Shown: positions 46,211 to 57,150 of the stretch, in pieces
Layout of the letters: every line of letters starts with the position of its first letter
Position numbering within the stretch: position 1 is the stretch's first letter
Assembly: GCA_963576735.1 (NCBI GenBank)
Contig: OY755184.1
Location: 7,750,001 to 7,814,000 of the forward strand
DNA: 64,000 nucleotides
Source of the DNA: Bedellia somnulentella
Lineage: Eukaryota; Arthropoda; Insecta; Lepidoptera; Bedelliidae
Direction of reading: 5' to 3'
Translations under genes and position numbers: made by a program
The notes under the pieces: model-generated
What the model was told of the DNA's origin: nothing
The model's database searches: none
What the model saw: only the letters and a program-made list of their open reading frames with translations

Positions 46211-46640
46211 TGAGTTATTCATTTTTCCCTTTTGTCAAATTATTCCTATTTATTGGAGCGAAGCTCCATTTACCCCCGACTTTTGCATTTCGTTGTGATC
46301 GTACTCCTCCCAAACGGCTCAACTCAGAACCCTGAAATTTTGCATGGTTGTCAAGGACTATGTCTAGATGGTTTATGTCAATTTTGATAAAAATCGGAGA
46401 AATAATCACCATTAAAAAATTATAATAATAATAAGCATAAACGTTCACGCCGAATATCCCCGAAGGGGTTGGCAGAGGTAATAATACTTCTGAACATCAC
46501 GTGACTTTGTCACCTGGTGTTCAGAGTACCCACGTTTTGCATGGACAGTTAATATTAGTATTAGTAGTATTAAAGACAGACATAATGTTAGTATATGGAA
46601 AAATTACGTAAACAATGCCAGCGCGTGAAAATATAATCTA
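46211..46640. repeat. Z/X repeat pieces split by a SINE-A tail (minus)
   Basis: 46262-46425 (ACCCCCGACTTTTGCATTTC) equals 52300-52426. 46586-46640 (GCCAGCGCGTGAAAATA) equals part of 51480-51530. Between them 46440-46550 is a minus SINE-A tail (AACGTTCACGCCGAATATCC). Confidence 0.8.
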
Positions 46641-47353
46641 TATTAATAATTTCGTCACGGGGTACGGTAGATTCGATCAAAACCTTACCTGAATAATAAA
46701 ACATAAAAAAATAATGATTTTGAGTCGACAACATCTATCCGCAAAATTCGGATTGTCGAGTATTTTGCTAAATTTTAATGGTGCTGAGTGCTGACAAACA
46801 AATCTTAGTCGCCATATTGACTGTCACCCGATGACATAAACGTTCCGTTTCATAATGTTTTTCAATCGTTTCGCTAACGACAAGGAGGTTTCGATTGAGT
46901 CTACCACACTCCTTAACGAAATTATTATTATTTATTTATTTATTTATTTATTTGGAAGACTTACAGCTAAAAAATAACAATATAAGTAACAGTACATAAC
47001 ATCGATGCCAATTAAAAGTCTTATTATAGACTTATATACTTCAGTCTTTGACGTTTCTCTATAATATTGTTTTTGCCACTTTTGTATCCGCTGTAGTGCA
47101 TCACCAAATTGTAGTACAGACTTCCAAACTACAATAAGCCTAGCAATTACGCAAGCAGGAACTTAGAACACGTTTGTTCGAATTCATGACTTATATCTAT
47201 TCCAGTCAGTAATGACAGTTTCTGCGTCTCTATTTGTATTAATTTGTTCTGATTGTACTCATTATGCCGAAAATCGTATTGAAGTAGTCGAAGTATTTCA
47301 TAAAATCTTTCATTGGTCGTGTATTTGTTTGTTGTTTCTCCTTGCATTTAGTA
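46641..47353. other. No recognised gene; (ATTT)n microsatellite
   Basis: (ATTT)n at about 46928-46957. No coding motif. Confidence 0.5.
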
Positions 47354-47924
47354 AATCTCGACCTCAGAAGCATAAGGTCGTATATGCTTTTTAGCTACTT
47401 TTCAGGAGAGCCAAAAGAAATTTGTCATTTTATTCGGTCTATTTTCTCAGTATTTCGGGGGAATTTAGTAAATATTTTTAACGTTTTCAATAACGTAACT
47501 GTCCATCTACACAGTGTTCTGATTGTTTTGTACAATTGTTACAGAAATCATGCAAAAAATTCAGTTTTTTTAAAAATACTCCTGATACGTCTTTATGCTT
47601 CGGAATATTATGATTTTTTCTTTATTTTCCCAGTTGTATCTGTGATACAACCTTATGTTGGATTTTTTTCGAGATTTTGTGTCTCAATCGCTAGATGTAT
47701 ATTAACATACGACATAGCTTTGAGTAAAAATACATAGTAACTATATAGAAAATATACTAGTAACGTATGATTATTTACCCCTTCCTTTGTCTGTCTGTTA
47801 TTCATTTAGGTACTGATACAAGTACAACATATGTGTATTCACTGAAAAGGAAGTCGGTTTCGGACCATCTAAGGCTTGAAAAATTTTGCTATGAATTACG
47901 ACTTTTACTGAATATAGTATCTAC

Positions 47925-48172
47925 ATATACTCACGGCTATAAATCCCTAGAAGGGGTAGCCAGAGCTAAGGAATTAGAAATTCCTCAGCCACTTTTGGAA
48001 AGTTGTGTGGGGAAAAGATGGTAAAATAAAGGTAAAATTGGTGATGGGTCTCTAACCGCATCGCCCAAAAATCTCTTAAAAGCCCCCAATACCGTTAGTC
48101 GCCTCTTGCGTACACCCACCGGAAGAAATGGGGTAGCGCTATTCTTAGCCGACACTACACAGCTAAATTTAA
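47925..48172 (-). mobile_element. SINE-B full copy
   Basis: Plus strand begins ACTCACGGCTATAAATCCC and ends CTTAGCCGACACTACACAGC. All family blocks are present. Confidence 0.92.
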
Positions 48173-48423
48173 TGAATCAATAGTAGATTTCGATATTTTC
48201 GATACAACCACTAAAAGACTACGTCACTTAAGAACCTTTTGTAACTTGTAGAATGTATTATAATATAACTATTTAAACATACATCTAGCTAGAATTAAAC
48301 TACGCTAATTTCAATTGTTTCTATATATTTAGGGAACTATAGGTTTATGATATGTCCTTGTAAACTTAATACATATTTGAATGTGCGTGTTTCAAAAATA
48401 GTTTTATAAACTAAAAATAATGT

Positions 48424-49245
48424 TTGTACATACATACATACATATACTCACGCCATTAATTCCTATTGGGGTAGGCAGAGACTATCGATCGCCACTTCGT
48501 ACGATCCTGACAAACCTCTCTAGCTTCGTTTACATCCATCAATCTTTCATACATGCTCTTTTGTTCTTCATACTTCGGACGCCAGCCTTTTTTAGCACAC
48601 TCTCAATTTGGTCCAAGTGTGTTCTCCGTGGTCGTCCTCTACTAACATTACCATCCACACTAGCTCTATAGATCCCTTTTACCAATTTTCTATCATCCAT
48701 CCTCTCTATGTGCCGAAACCATCTCAACATTCCTTTTTCTATCTTTCTTACAATATCATCTTTCACACCACACTTTTCACGAATAACACTATTTCTCACT
48801 CGGTCACACAATCTAACATTACAAATTTTTCTGAGGGACCTCATCTCTACTGCATTCACTTTGCTCTCATGCTTCTTCTGCCACACCCAACATTCGCTTC
48901 CATACATAAGCGTAGGAACAATAACAGCATCATGCACAGCCATTCGGGCCTTTTCAGACACCGATTGATTGACTACCGCATTACCCTTTTTCTTTCTTCT
49001 TTCAATGTCTTCATCACATTTTCCATCCCTTGTAAACAAACTTCCCAGATAAACAAACTCCTTCACCTGTTCCACATCCTTACCATCAATCGCAATCACG
49101 CATTCTGTCACATCTTCCTGTGTCTCAAAAACCATCGTTTTGCTCTTATCCACTTTCACCCTCATTCCTTTTCTTACAAAAGACTCACATGCAATATTCA
49201 TTTTCTCTTGCAACTCTTCTGCTGATGATGCAAGTAGCACTTTAA
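48424..49245 (-). mobile_element. APE-LINE 3' third, long copy
   Basis: The minus strand encodes LLASSAEELQEKMNIACESF, MRVKVDKSKTMVF, EQVKEFVYLGSLFTRDGK, SECWVWQKKHESKVNAVEMR, FRHIERMDDRKLVKGIYRAS and THLDQIESVLKKAGVRS: the part just after the YADD box through the C-terminus. It ends in a (TACA)n tail at 48424. One frame break removes the last 25 residues. Confidence 0.9.
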
Positions 49246-49309
49246 TATTTGTAATTATCTCAAATATATCAATGTTCAGTTTAAGTGCTGTAATCAATAT
49301 TATTCCCGC

Positions 49310-49822
49310 GACTTAGACCAAGTCGTCAGTCCACTTTGTGCCTCACACACTGCGTCGTCCGGTACGTGCCCGCCACTCCAGAACCTTCGAGCCCCAACGG
49401 CCGTCGGCTCTGCGAGCAATATGCCCTGCCAATTGCCACTTAGGTTTTGAAACTTTACAGGGCTATGCCCGTGACCTGGGTCCTTTTAAGGAGTAGGTGC
49501 AACATGGCTATGCCATGACATTCATTTTGTCCATGGCCATTTTAAGACCCACTGTCTCAGATACTCTACTGAGGTCACAGCATTTTACCCAAATTTTCCG
49601 TGGATTCAACGAAAAGATGCGTGATGTCTTCGCAATTGATGTTGATTCCGAGCTCTCCCCAGTCTAGATGTTTAAAGACATCTTCCAATGCCGCAGTGAA
49701 CAGTTTAGAAGACATAACGTCTCCCTGTTTTACTCTTAGCTGAAATTGGAAACGATTTTTTTCTGGTCCTGGAGTTAGACCGAAATGGTGGTTTTCATAC
49801 AAACACTTCAGAGCCGTCACTT
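49310..49822 (-). pseudogene. RTE-type LINE fragment, truncated at both ends
   Basis: On the minus strand: MTALKCLYENHHFGLTPGPE, LRVKQGDVMSSKLFTAALED, VFKHLDWGELGININCEDIT and ESTENLGKML (RT, with the FADD box degraded). After a gap comes KWQLAGHIARRADGRWGSKV, then LEWRARTGRRSV and KWTDDLV, a C-terminus typical of RTE-type LINEs. A different family from its neighbours, with several stops. Confidence 0.8.
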
Positions 49823-49825
49823 AAG

Positions 49826-50015
49826 AGTCGACTTATATATGCATTGGAATCTCTCTATAAGGATTCCTGTGCATGTGTGAGAGTAAACGGGGAAAACACG
49901 GACTGGTTCGGAATCTCTCGGGGGTGCCGACAAGGGTATGTAGCTTTTCCGTGTCTCTTCAATTTGTTCATGGATGACTGTTAGACAGAGTTGTGTGAAA
50001 GTGATTATGGAACTA
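49826..50015 (+). mobile_element. Inverted 5' piece of the 48424 APE-LINE copy
   Basis: The plus strand reads ESLYKDSCACVRVNGENTDW, FGISRGCRQG, FNLFMDDC and TELCESDYG. This is the RT section that directly precedes the YADD box in the 29-32 kb copy, here pointing the other way from 48424-49245. Confidence 0.8.
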
Positions 50016-50034
50016 ATCACCCATTACCAATAAT

Positions 50035-50150
50035 AACGTTCATTTTATATATTTTTCCCAACTAGCTTCCTAAAGTGGCTTAAGAATTTCCTATTCTAGA
50101 GCTCTGGTTTCCCCTTCTAATTATTTACAGCCGTGATTGTATGTATGTAT
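50035..50150 (+). mobile_element. SINE-B 3' half
   Basis: AGCTTCCTAAAGTGGCTTAAG, then CAGCCGTGATTGTATGTATG. Confidence 0.75.
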
Positions 50151-51025
50151 GATTCAACATTGTCTATGTAACTAAATTAAAACTCTTTGATGTATTGTTT
50201 GGCCTGCGAACCAAGCAAAGAAAAAACGTCATTGTCGCTTAGATAAATTCATTTATTCTTCTTTATGATATTATATCTTTTATGATATTTTTTGCCTCTA
50301 TATACAGTGTACTCTTCATACAAACACGCCCGAACAATTCCGAGAAACCGGCGGATCTTATTTATTTTATCGGTTAAAGTTCCCTTATTGTTTGAGCATT
50401 AAGTTGTATCTACAAATACATTCAAGAACATTAGAAAATATCCATGACGTCACAAGCATAATGCTGGACCTCTAGATACAGCAACAATCCGTTAATAATG
50501 TATGCGAAGCTTAAAGTCGTATGTTAACTTACGATTTAAGTGCTTTTTTTTTCGGAAGGCATAAAGTTGTATCTCAAAATACAAATGCAATCTAGTACGA
50601 AACACACCGGAGCATAATATCGTAAATAAATATACAACATTAGTCTGAACATAATTAAGTTTAAGGCAGAAATCCGTAACTATTATTACGACCTATTTTT
50701 CTGTTACTCCTTAAATGGCATAAGGTCGAATTTAACGTTACAACCAAATGCTTCTTCAGAATGATAAAATAGCTGTCATACGACCTTATGCATGTGTGTT
50801 ATTTTAGCAACGATATGAGATAGAAATATGAGAGTCAGATGGACGGAAAGAGCTAAAAAAACTGAGTTCATTGGATTAAAAAAACATTTTTGACGTAAGT
50901 GCACATCCGACCTAATGCTTCTGAGGTCGAGATTAATATTGTCACAATTCTGGCAAGTGGATGCAGCGAAGGGCTCTTCGTAACGATGGCAAATTTAGCA
51001 TGTATGTCGGTAATCAGACATACGC

Positions 51026-51095
51026 TAGGATACCCCTTATTGTTTGATAGGCCCCCTTAGGCCGCGCGCAGTAAGAGCTACCATGGGGTATCCTA
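51026..51095. repeat. 70-bp hairpin, TAGGATACCCC arms
   Basis: TAGGATACCCC (51026-51036) faces GGGGTATCCTA (51085-51095) across a GC-rich loop containing GGCCGCGCGCAGTAAGAGC. Confidence 0.75.
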
Positions 51096-51212
51096 GACTG
51101 TTGCCGTCTACCTAGGCAGATTGTGCTGACTGAAGCAAAGAGTATCTATAACATTGAACTATTATTACTAGCGTATAGAACAGACGCAACGAACTGGTCT
51201 TTTGCGCCGTGC

Positions 51213-51234
51213 GTTGTTGCCAATTGGCAACAAC
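51213..51234. repeat. Perfect 22-bp palindrome
   Basis: The half-site GTTGTTGCCAA is followed directly by its reverse complement. It lies about 140 bp upstream of the THAP-like exon and could be a transcription factor site. Confidence 0.5.
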
Positions 51235-51352
51235 TTAGTTTAGTTAGTCTCTGGCAAAGACTAGAATTATACACTGGAGTTTGGCTCACTGGTCTCTGGC
51301 TTAACGCTCAAGCGACAGCTCGCGTGCCGAAGTTGTGACTAAAATACTCTAA

Positions 51353-51427
51353 AATGCCGGCCTGCGTGCTAAAAACATGTCAAAATCGATCTACTGCTAA
51401 AAAAAAGATAGTGGTGTGACTTAGCAT
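51353..51427 (+). pseudogene. THAP-domain first exon remnant
   Basis: ATG at 51353 opens MPACVLKTCQNRSTAKKK, the start of a THAP zinc finger (C-x4-C, the first two ligands of the C2CH motif). Then IVV and a TGA at 51416. A one-base shift would read VT-stop-HR, close to the usual THAP continuation VTYHRFP. A good donor CG|GTAAGT follows at 51428. THAP domains bind DNA in P-element-type transposases and host regulators. Frameshift and stop suggest a dead copy. The next exon was not found; the following DNA is repeat X. Confidence 0.5.
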
Positions 51428-51450
51428 CGGTAAGTAAATACAATTCTAAT

Positions 51451-52960
51451 GTACCACGGAGGAATAATCACCATTAAAAAATTACAATGTAAGTCTATGG
51501 AAAAATTACGTAAACAATGCCAGCGCGTGAAAATAGATTTTTTTCATATTCGATCGTCTCAAAGTCACGCCCGTTTGCGCTGCGACACTTGGTGATTTTT
51601 CGAACTTTTGAACGCTAATGGTCGAGTTCTAGAACATTTTTCCAAAAATTTTTTTTAACGAAAAATTTATTGAACATACTCTTTTTCAAAGAGAATAGGT
51701 ATTTAGCTATTTAGACTCCGTTTTGCTATATTATTAACTAAAAACTTTTTTGCATAGTATCGTACTACTTTGATAATATTATATATATATTAAAAAAGAA
51801 AAGAAAAGAAAAGAGAGATTTTTATTTGTTGCTGACTAACAAAAAAATACACAGAACATATACAGAAATTACAAAACAGTACAAAATTGATTTTAAAAAG
51901 TAAAATAAACAAAATAAAACAAACAAATATAACAAAAATTGGTCATGGCTTACGTCAGCAACAAAAGAGCACCTGACTCAGCATATTGTTATGAGTTATA
52001 TTATAACCCACAACACTGATATTGAGTGGGTTATAATATTTATTTAAATATATAACTAATATATTTAACTCCTTTGCAGTTTTGTGTAGAATCAATCACG
52101 CGTTTAGGTAAACCAACAAGTATATTCAAAGAATCATAACAAATTGCATATCAACGCGTGTTGAGATATTTGTAGTATAAATCGTTTAACGATAAGTAAT
52201 ATCTGATAAATCAGGCAATTGCTCGCTTCGCTCCTTTTATTGGCATCCGACGGTCCCATGCCAACCTAGATTGCATGATGCAAAATGCAAAACATTTACC
52301 CCCGACTTTTGCATTTCGTTGTGATCGTACTCCTCCCAAACGGCTCAACTTAGAACCCTGAAATTTTGCACGGTGGTCAAGGACCACGTCTAGATGGTTT
52401 ATGTCAATTTTGATAAAAATCAGATGTGCCACGGAGGAATAATCACCATTAAAAATATAACAATGTTAATCTATGTAAAAATTACTTAAACAACGCCAGC
52501 GCGTGATAATATTTTTGTTTCATATTCGATTGTCCCAAAGTAACGTCCGTTTGTGCTCCGACACATGGTGATTTTTCGAACTTTTGAACGCTAATACTCG
52601 AATTCTAGAACATTTGTCCCAAAACTTTTTTGAACGAAAAATTTCTTGAACATACTTTTTTTCAAAGAAAATAGGTATTAAGCTATTTAGATACGTTTTT
52701 CTCAACAATAAAAATTGCTAACAATTTAAATTTTCCAAAATCAGGACTCTAACTCCTTTGCAGTTTTGTGTAGAATCAATCACGCGTTTAGGTAAGCACA
52801 ACAAATATATTCAAAGAATCATAACAAATAGCATAGCAACGCGTGTTGAGATATTTGTAGAATAAATCGTTCAACGATAAGTAATATCTGAGAATCAGGC
52901 AATTGCTCGCTTCGCTCCTTTTATTGGCATCCGACGGTCCCATGCCAACCTAGTATACCT
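51451..52960. repeat. Tandemly duplicated X-Y unit
   Basis: X1 51451-51740 pairs with X2 52427-52712 (shared CCACGGAGGAATAATCACC and CGAACTTTTGAACGCTAAT). Y1 52066-52275 pairs with Y2 52749-52954 (TAACTCCTTTGCAGTTTTGT and TCGCTTCGCTCCTTTTATTG). Z (52276-52426) lies between the units and recurs at 46262. 51741-52065 is an AT-rich insert with AAAAGAAAAG repeats. No ORF of note. Confidence 0.85.
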
Positions 52961-53008
52961 CTCCCAAACCCTTCGGGGATATTCGACGTGAACGTTTATG
53001 TTTATGTA
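52953..53008 (+). mobile_element. SINE-A 3' end scrap
   Basis: CCAAACCCTTCGGGGATATTC, then GACGTGAACGTTTATG. Confidence 0.7.
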
Positions 53009-53062
53009 TGTATGTTTATGTCAAATTATTACCGACTCACTCAAGCAACGTTTATGTCCTTA

Positions 53063-53532
53063 GGGCCGGCGCTGACTGCCGGCATGGCACAGGATGGCAC
53101 GGTAAGTTCTGCTGCAGCATTCCGAAGGATAACACGGCCTTCCGCGGCATGCCGTGGCATGACTCGGCATGCCGTGGCATGACACGGCAAATAACTCCGC
53201 GCATGTTCAAAGTTAGTTGTGTTCATAAGGATTTAGTATTTAACGTATTATACACTCCTACCCTTGCCCTCCCCCCGCGCGGCGAACGGACTGCGCCGCG
53301 TACTGGCGGCCCGTGTCATGCGCGTGGGTCTCGCGAGATGCAGCAGTACGCCGCGGCATCCCGTGGCATGCTTAGGCACGTTCCGTCCTACCGCGGCCTC
53401 CCTCGGCATCGTTGTGTCAAAATAAAGTAACATGAATTCTATACTAATGGTTATAAGATTAAAAATGGGTTTATCAGTACCGAAATCCTTTGCCATGACA
53501 CGCCGTGCCATGCCGGCAGTCAGCGCCGGCCC
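53063..53532. mobile_element. GC-rich MITE with perfect ~28-bp TIRs, TA target, nested in SINE-A
   Basis: The left end GGGCCGGCGCTGACTGCCGG is exactly inverted at the right end (CCGGCAGTCAGCGCCGGCCC) and continues for several more bases. TA flanks both sides. The interior carries repeats of GGCATGCCGTGGCATGAC. Flanks 53043-53062 and 53533-53665 together form one minus-strand SINE-A copy, which confirms the insertion site. No transposase. Overlapping frames of 60-140 codons here are by-products of GC-rich repeats. Confidence 0.93.
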
Positions 53533-53665
53533 TAAATCTCCGAAGTTGTGGCTGGGGTACTAATACTTCTGAAAATCACGTGTATTTTTTATCTCCTGGT
53601 GATGTTTTGCTTGGAGAGTGCATCAATGTGGTAGAGGCAAGTCTATCGCCGTTATCTAATTTTTA
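53533..53665 (-). mobile_element. SINE-A tail copy interrupted by the MITE
   Basis: ACTAATACTTCTGAAAATCACG and CACCTGGTG-like words continue the AACGTTTATGTCC piece at 53048 on the other side of the MITE. Confidence 0.75.
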
Positions 53666-54857
53666 TTAATATTAGTTTAAACATGAAAAGGGTATGTTTT
53701 AAAAACGAGGTCTAGGCCAATTGCGATTGAAATGAATTGAGCTGAGCGAGTTAGGTAAACTTCAGTCTTATAACTATATGTGCAGTCTGTCTTAAGCTTT
53801 AAGCCGCGCTCTAAGTAAGAAACCATCAACTTTTTTCTGTTGACTTCAATTGGAAAATAGTTTTTTGGTGATTATTCCTCAATAGTAGGTTCGATCTCTA
53901 CGACACTTAGCAATGTCCACTTGATCCCTGTGCCAAATTTGGTTGAAATCGGTCAAGCCGTTACAGAGGAGTTCGATCACAAAGAAGTGGCTTACCCGCG
54001 TATAAGTACAAGCGAGTAGAACCGTTGAATGTATAATGACATGATTATTATCTCAACTTAATCTTACAGACAATTCTTCAAATTTAGGCCAATTGTATGT
54101 ACAAAACTGTTAGAATTTGGAAAAATAACTAAGATTAAGTGAGAATAAATAGGTTTCAAGAAACACTGCTTGGCATGAAGAACATGGCTTCTTTATCAAA
54201 ATAAAACATAAGCATGTCTTGAAAATACTGTTTTCTTGAGTTGTTTTCCTGACCCGTGTTTGTGTACTCATTATAATGGCTATCTGATTGCTAAAGATTC
54301 GATATCCCACAGCGTTCTATATAGTCTGAATGAGGTAAATTACTTATGTCTCGGAATTATTTATGAATTTAAATAACCGCAAACTTGAATTGCATATATA
54401 AGGAACTCGTGTAAGAAGGCTATATTTTCGCGACACATTGGCGACTTGTCAGATTTTACCATGATTTTACGTCGAAGGAATCAGCTCTTCAAAAGGGAAA
54501 CGGGTACCCTTATAATAAGTAAAAAACCTTATCGGTTTGTCTGCTAGAAGTCTATCAAAAATATAGGAAGTTAACAGAATGTTTTAGGGGCTTACATTTT
54601 AGACACCGCAACCTGTCACAGAATTATAAGCTTTGAAGTAAATGAATACCCTACACTACATTATTTCCGATTTAGATAACTATATTCATTCACACTGATA
54701 AATTGGAACTTGACTCGCTTCTGTTTCACTTTTTAACAGGAGCGGATCCAGCCCTCAAAAAAGGTTGTGGGCATAGAGAAGTCCGAGTCGGTTCACGAAT
54801 TCGATCTTGAATAAAAATTAATCGTGTCGCTATGCTGTCTAAATGTTTTCGTTACAC
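53666..54857. other. No recognised gene
   Basis: GTGCCAAATTTGGTTGAAATC at 53931 is wording from common moth repeats. The minus frame at 54110-54310 has no motif. Confidence 0.4.
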
Positions 54858-54990
54858 ACATTCATACCCTTAATTCCCATTTAGATAGGCGTAGTATCGA
54901 TCGTCCTTTTCATGATCCCGGAAAACGTCTCGAGCCTTCTTTACATTCATTAATGTTATTCATGCTCCGTTATTCTTCGTTTAATTTAAT
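54858..54990 (-). mobile_element. Diverged APE-LINE 3' end
   Basis: CTTAATTCCCATTTAGATAGG, then ATCGATCGTCC and TTCTTTACATTCATTAATG match the LINE tail with many changes. Confidence 0.6.
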
Positions 54991-55214
54991 TGAAAATCGA
55001 TTAGGGTGGTGGGCATGCCCATCTTGCCCGTATGGCTGGATCCACACATGCTTTTTAACTTTAACCTAACGTGTATCTCCAATAAACTACTCGTAACGAC
55101 TAATGAAGGTGAACGAAGCGATTGTTGAAGCGCAAATTAAAAAATAAATCCTAGGTAGGTACCCATAGATTCATTGCAAATATCTTTTCACCAGTTTACG
55201 TAATATATTAATTT

Positions 55215-55388
55215 ATTGTGATTTTGGGCGATGCGATTAGAGACCCATCACTAAAAACCTTTGTTTTACAATCTTATCAATCATACAACTTCCAAAAATG
55301 GCTGAGGAATTTCCTATCCCGAAGCTCTGGCTCCCCTTAATATTTTCCTTCTAAGGATTTATAGCCGTGAATTTATGTATGTATGCAC
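55215..55388 (+). mobile_element. SINE-B 3' two-thirds
   Basis: GGGCGATGCGATTAGAGACC, CCAAAAATGGCTGAGGAATT and ATAGCCGTGAATTTATGTATG. Confidence 0.88.
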
Positions 55389-55408
55389 AATGATGCTATT
55401 ATAGCATA

Positions 55409-55480
55409 ACTAGCTTTTTGTCCGCGACTTCGTCCGCGTGGACTTAATTTTTTGCATCCGGTTTACATCCAAAATACGTG
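55409..55480 (+). repeat. Dispersed 'TAGCTTTTTGTCCGCGAC' repeat
   Basis: TAGCTTTTTGTCCGCGACTT, then CGTCCGCGTGGACTT and GCATCCGGTTTACATCCAAAA. It abuts the 3' side of the mariner copy. Confidence 0.8.
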
Positions 55481-55540
55481 TGACACTCAGAAAATTTTGC
55501 GAAAATAATAAAAAATGTTCTATGGGTAAAAATGTTTTTA

Positions 55541-56573
55541 TTAAATCTTTTCAAAGTACTCTTCACCAGCATCTATACAAAGTTTCATACGTCTAAACAA
55601 GTTTTCGAAACACTTTTTCCAGTCCGCCGCAGACACCTCATTTACAGCCCGCTGAAACGCTGACAGAGCATCATCCGGCGATGAAAATTGTATCGCTTTG
55701 AGTTGATTTTTTATTTTAGGGAATAAAAAGAAGTCACACGGTGCCAGGTCAGGGCTGTAAAGAGGGTGACCCAAGAGTTTGACCGGCGTGCTGTTCAGAA
55801 AGTCCGTCGTTTTGAGCACGGTGTGAGCGGGCGCGTTGTCGTGGTGAAGCAGTAGCCCGCGGAGCCCTGTGTTTGGTCGATTGTTGCTCACAACTGAGAA
55901 AATAACTGGCAAGCATTTAGTAGTATACCAGTCTGCGTTAATACTTCTTTGATCTTGTAAAGGAATTGACACCAAATAGCCAGTCATATTGAAATAACTA
56001 GCGATCAAAATCTTCCCACCGCTTCTAGATCTCTTCACTTTGGTAGGGCTCGCTTCGTTTTGAAATACCCAAACCGTCGACTGGCGCTTCGTTTCTGGAT
56101 CGTATTGATAAATCCAGGACTCATCACCTGTAACGATGTCGTAAACACGCCTAGACGAGCCAGCATCAAATTTATTAATCATATCACGACACCATTCCAC
56201 CCGGGCCTGTTTCTGTACCTCGGTGAGGTTGTGTGGCACCCAGCGTGAACCTATCCTCCTCACGCGAAGATGTTCGTGTAAAATCTCAAGAACGTTTCCC
56301 GATCCAATTCGCATAATGTGTTGAATCTCTAGATACGTTATTCGCCTATTGTCATGAATTAAATTGTTCACTTCCACCACGTTTTCATCTTTCTTCATCC
56401 CGCAAAGTTAATCGACCACGCTTGAATTCGTTATACCAACGATACAAGGTTGCCTTGGAAGGCCCTTCATCCATAAACGCCATTTGAAGTCTATCGTATG
56501 ATTTGTCTGGTTTTAAGCGACATTTGAAATCGTAAAAAATCATAGCGCGAAAATGTTCCCGGCTCAGATTCAT
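55541..56573 (-). pseudogene. Mariner transposase with small internal deletion
   Basis: Cut-and-paste transposase, D,D34D type. The N-terminal part (56385-56573) MNLSREHFRAMIFYDFKCRL, then SKATLYRWYNEFKRGRLTLR, is the helix-turn-helix DNA-binding region. Frame is then lost at DEER and resumes (55541-56398) at DENVVEVNNLIHDNRRITYL; the usual EGRP linker is missing, so a deletion of some tens of bases explains the shift. The catalytic triad is complete: TGDESW, HHDNAPAH, and SPDLAPCDFFLFP exactly 34 residues later. WVPHNLTE is present. Length is close to the normal ~345 aa apart from the gap. I could not identify clear terminal inverted repeats. Confidence 0.93.
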
Positions 56574-56909
56574 TTTTCAGTAAGACACACGGCCTTATGA
56601 CTCCTCTTGTTTGTTCTTGACCTTAGGGTAGATATGGGGTAGATGCTTGGTAGATGGGTAGATCATGAAGCTACCACAAACTATATAGAGATTACTACGT
56701 AATCAGACTAACCACTGCCCTAGCTATCGACAAGACTTTAGTCTATGACGTGGTAACGTTTGCTTTTGGCATGTTTTGTTCTTATTTTAACGAAAGAATT
56801 ACTAAATGGCTCTCCAATGCGTTATAGGGGTAAGTTATGCCAGCTGCGAACTAGAGGGACCATATAGGCCCTTGGGGGAAAACAAAAGTGCTTATTTTTC
56901 ACATAAATT

Positions 56910-57150
56910 CATATACTCACGGCCATAAATCCCAAAAAGTGGTAGCTAGAGCTTCAGAATAAGAAATTCCTCAGCCACTTTTGGAAATTAAGTGGAGAAA
57001 CGATTGTAAAAAGAAAGTTTGTGACGGGTCTCCAATAACTCCGCCCGAAAACCACTTAAATAGTCGTAATACCCTTAGCCGCCTCTTAAAAGCACCCACG
57101 GGAGGAAATGGGGTAGTGCTATTCTAAGCTGACACTACACCGCTATTTAC
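56910..57150 (-). mobile_element. SINE-B full copy
   Basis: Plus strand ACTCACGGCCATAAATCCC ... CTAAGCTGACACTACACCGC. Confidence 0.9.

Larger units (their letters stand above)
47354..50934. repeat. Region bounded by inverted copies of a recurring CATAAGGTCGTAT motif
   Basis: AATCTCGACCTCAGAAGCAT at 47354 (continuing AAGGTCGTAT) is inverted at 50905-50934 with two mismatches in 30. About ten degenerate copies of (G)CATAARGTCGTAT lie inside, in both orientations, clustered at 47.36-47.72 and 50.39-50.92 kb. LINE and SINE insertions fill the middle. It may be an old DNA transposon with subterminal binding sites. No transposase is visible. Confidence 0.5.

Noticed and set aside
47212..47737. Open frames of 60-131 codons between 47.2 and 47.7 kb
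   Set aside because: They overlap one another, have Phe/Ile-rich compositions expected from AT-rich DNA, and coincide with the repeated CATAAGGTCGTAT motif.
53008..53511. Overlapping 60-140 codon frames near 53 kb
   Set aside because: They fall inside a GC-rich MITE made of GGCATG repeats. Stop codons are rare there by composition.
55409..56640. Complete mariner with terminal inverted repeats
   Set aside because: The transposase is clear, but I could not find matching inverted ends at plausible distances. The ends may be mutated or lost in the adjacent rearrangement.
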